Assembly: GCA_029907255.1 (NCBI GenBank)
Contig: JARYMF010000002.1
Location: 248,001 to 312,000 of the forward strand
Source of the DNA: Armatimonadota bacterium
Lineage (GTDB): Bacteria; Armatimonadota; UBA5829; DTJY01
Direction: 5' to 3'
Length of the DNA stretch: 64,000 nucleotides
A program made the position numbers and the translations under genes. The first letter of the stretch is position 1, and every line of letters starts with the position of its first letter. Below the pieces are notes generated by a model. The model saw only the letters and a program-made list of their open reading frames with translations, was not told where the DNA came from and searched no databases. Shown here piece by piece: positions 62,930 to 64,000 of this stretch.

Positions 62930-64000
62930 ATGAGCTTACATAAACGCCCACTTTTTATTTTTACGATTACTTATATTGCAGGCATTATTTGCGCTGTTCA
63001 AGCGCATATGATTTGCTCAGCCGGTTTCTGGATTTGTGTATGCATCTTGTTGCTGGGGTTTTCTTTCATTAAAAGGCCTTTCCCTCCCTATGCGCTTATT
63101 CTAGGGCTATTGTTATTTACTGTCGGATTCATTCGAACCTCTCTTTATCTAAGAATCCCCAATAACGATGTATCGTTGTTTGCTAATGGCAGGCTAGTTC
63201 GTGTTACGGGCAGGGTAGTTTCGGACCCGGAACCACGTGGAGACAGAGTGCGCTTTATCTTGGAAGCAAGCAGGATAAAGACTTATGCAGGCGAGTTTCC
63301 AGTACGTGGGAGAATCATGGTGACCGTTTACAGTACTAAATATGTGCCTAAGCCTCAGCAGGTGCCCTTCTTTGGCAATATGGTTACCATATACGGTAGG
63401 TTGCGCCACCCGCCTCCACCTTCGAATCCAGGGGCTGTTGACTACCGCAGCTATCTGGCAAGATTGCGTATTTACTCAAGCCTTTCAACTTATTACGATA
63501 ACATCACCATCAACAAACAAAATACCGGCGGTTTGGCGGTGGTTATAGCTCGGTTCAAAGATGCGTTAATGTCCAAAACAACCGAAATGTTTCCCCAAGT
63601 ACAAGGACAACTCCTGCTTGGGATACTGCTTGGCAACTATTCACTCTTGCCGCTGGATATACAGACGGTGTTTATGCGTAGCGGAACTATGCATCTTTTC
63701 GCCCCATCCGGGTACAATTGCGTGGTTATTATCACAATCTTAGGTTGGATAGTGCTTCGGCTCACGATACCCAGGTTTTGGCGGCATTTAATCTTGATAG
63801 CTTCAGTTTGGGCTTTTACTCTTCTCGTAGGAGCAAGTCCATCAATTGTGAGAGCTGCGGTTATGGTAACAGCCCATTTGTCATCATATTTATTTTGGAG
63901 ATCAACCGACCTGCCGAATGCTGTAATGCTAGCTTGTTTAATCGTAACGGGTTTGAATCCGCTAAGCCTCTACCATGTAGATTTTCAACTTTCTTTTGCT
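62930..64000 (+). CDS. comEC: ComEC DNA-uptake channel (5' part only)
   Basis: Membrane channel for single-stranded DNA in natural transformation. The visible 357 residues include three N-terminal helices, an OB-like extracellular domain (RVTGRVVSDPEPRGDRVRF and GRLRHPPPPSNPGAVDYRSYL regions), and the start of the competence domain with LLLGILLGNYSLLP and MHLFAPSGYNCVVII. That last segment differs from the usual HLLAVSGLHV-type consensus. SPSIVRAAVM matches the family. The gene runs off the right edge, so the C-terminal metallo-beta-lactamase-like domain is not seen. Confidence 0.9.
   Translation, partial: MSLHKRPLFIFTITYIAGIICAVQAHMICSAGFWICVCILLLGFSFIKRPFPPYALILGLLLFTVGFIRTSLYLRIPNNDVSLFANGRLVRVTGRVVSDPEPRGDRVRFILEASRIKTYAGEFPVRGRIMVTVYSTKYVPKPQQVPFFGNMVTIYGRLRHPPPPSNPGAVDYRSYLARLRIYSSLSTYYDNITINKQNTGGLAVVIARFKDALMSKTTEMFPQVQGQLLLGILLGNYSLLPLDIQTVFMRSGTMHLFAPSGYNCVVIITILGWIVLRLTIPRFWRHLILIASVWAFTLLVGASPSIVRAAVMVTAHLSSYLFWRSTDLPNAVMLACLIVTGLNPLSLYHVDFQLSFA

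Noticed and set aside
1-64000. tRNA, rRNA, CRISPR array or insertion sequence anywhere in the window
   Set aside because: I read every intergenic stretch by eye and saw no cloverleaf, array or transposase signal; a dedicated search could still find a divergent RNA.

Overview
The window reads as a contiguous, gene-dense chromosomal segment of a free-living, respiring bacterium with many secreted or large carbohydrate-active proteins. I found no rRNA, tRNA, CRISPR array or insertion sequence. The combination of an SpoIVB-type S55 protein, Tat-type sulfatase, several six-hairpin glycosidases, a DUF4434 TIM barrel, IspDF next to a YacL-like PIN/TRAM protein, ComEA/ComEC and a complex I locus would suit an uncultured lineage such as Armatimonadota or a relative. 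That placement is a guess from gene content, not a phylogeny.

Layout. 1-1.9 kb: the nuoHIJ end of a complex I locus (minus strand), behind tyrS. 3.5-7 kb: a heterodimeric ABC exporter. 7.3-8.4 kb: an acyl-CoA dehydrogenase. 8.6-10.6 kb: a secreted glycosidase, then serC and a divergent metallo-beta-lactamase-fold hydrolase. 12.9-17.1 kb: two translationally coupled six-hairpin proteins, one GH65-like. 17.4-19.4 kb: a slipin/NfeD pair. 19.7-24.1 kb: a very large secreted S55-peptidase/beta-propeller protein. 24.2-30.7 kb (minus): nuoABCD, then the YacL-like protein, ispDF and a GH43-like propeller protein in one tight run. 30.8-37.1 kb (plus): a FucI-like isomerase, a 38-residue membrane protein, a sodium/solute symporter, a DUF4434 protein, thiL and tsaE. 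37.1-39.9 kb: a Ca2+-type P-type ATPase with a long untranslated leader. 40.5-42.3 kb: an isolated phage-type terminase pair. 42.3-45.5 kb: alr, an M20 peptidase and an FAH-family enzyme. 45.8-49.0 kb: a 1094-residue glycosidase. 49.1-52.0 kb: pepA and a sulfatase. 52.2-53.6 kb: a sugar phosphate isomerase/epimerase-like protein and a DUF134 regulator. 53.6-57.4 kb: hisD, a HAD phosphatase, hisB and hisA. 57.5-64 kb: a pseudopilin-like protein, purA, a UroD-family protein, two Spy/CpxP-like proteins, comEA and the start of comEC.

Functional themes. Complex I subunits and an acyl-CoA dehydrogenase indicate respiratory metabolism. The glycosidases, sulfatase, isomerase, symporter and TIM-barrel epimerase point to polysaccharide and sugar use. 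Housekeeping biosynthesis (his, pur, ser, isoprenoid, thiamine, peptidoglycan D-Ala, t6A modification) is interleaved.

Regulation. The intergenic regions are informative. Many genes have a TTGnnn / TGn-TAnnnT promoter with a 16-18 bp spacer. Two genes (hisD and the GH65-like gene) have the -10 box exactly 6 nt before the ATG and no Shine-Dalgarno, which predicts leaderless mRNAs. Start codons were chosen by Shine-Dalgarno position, signal peptide and overlap with the upstream gene, so several are shorter than the longest open frame.
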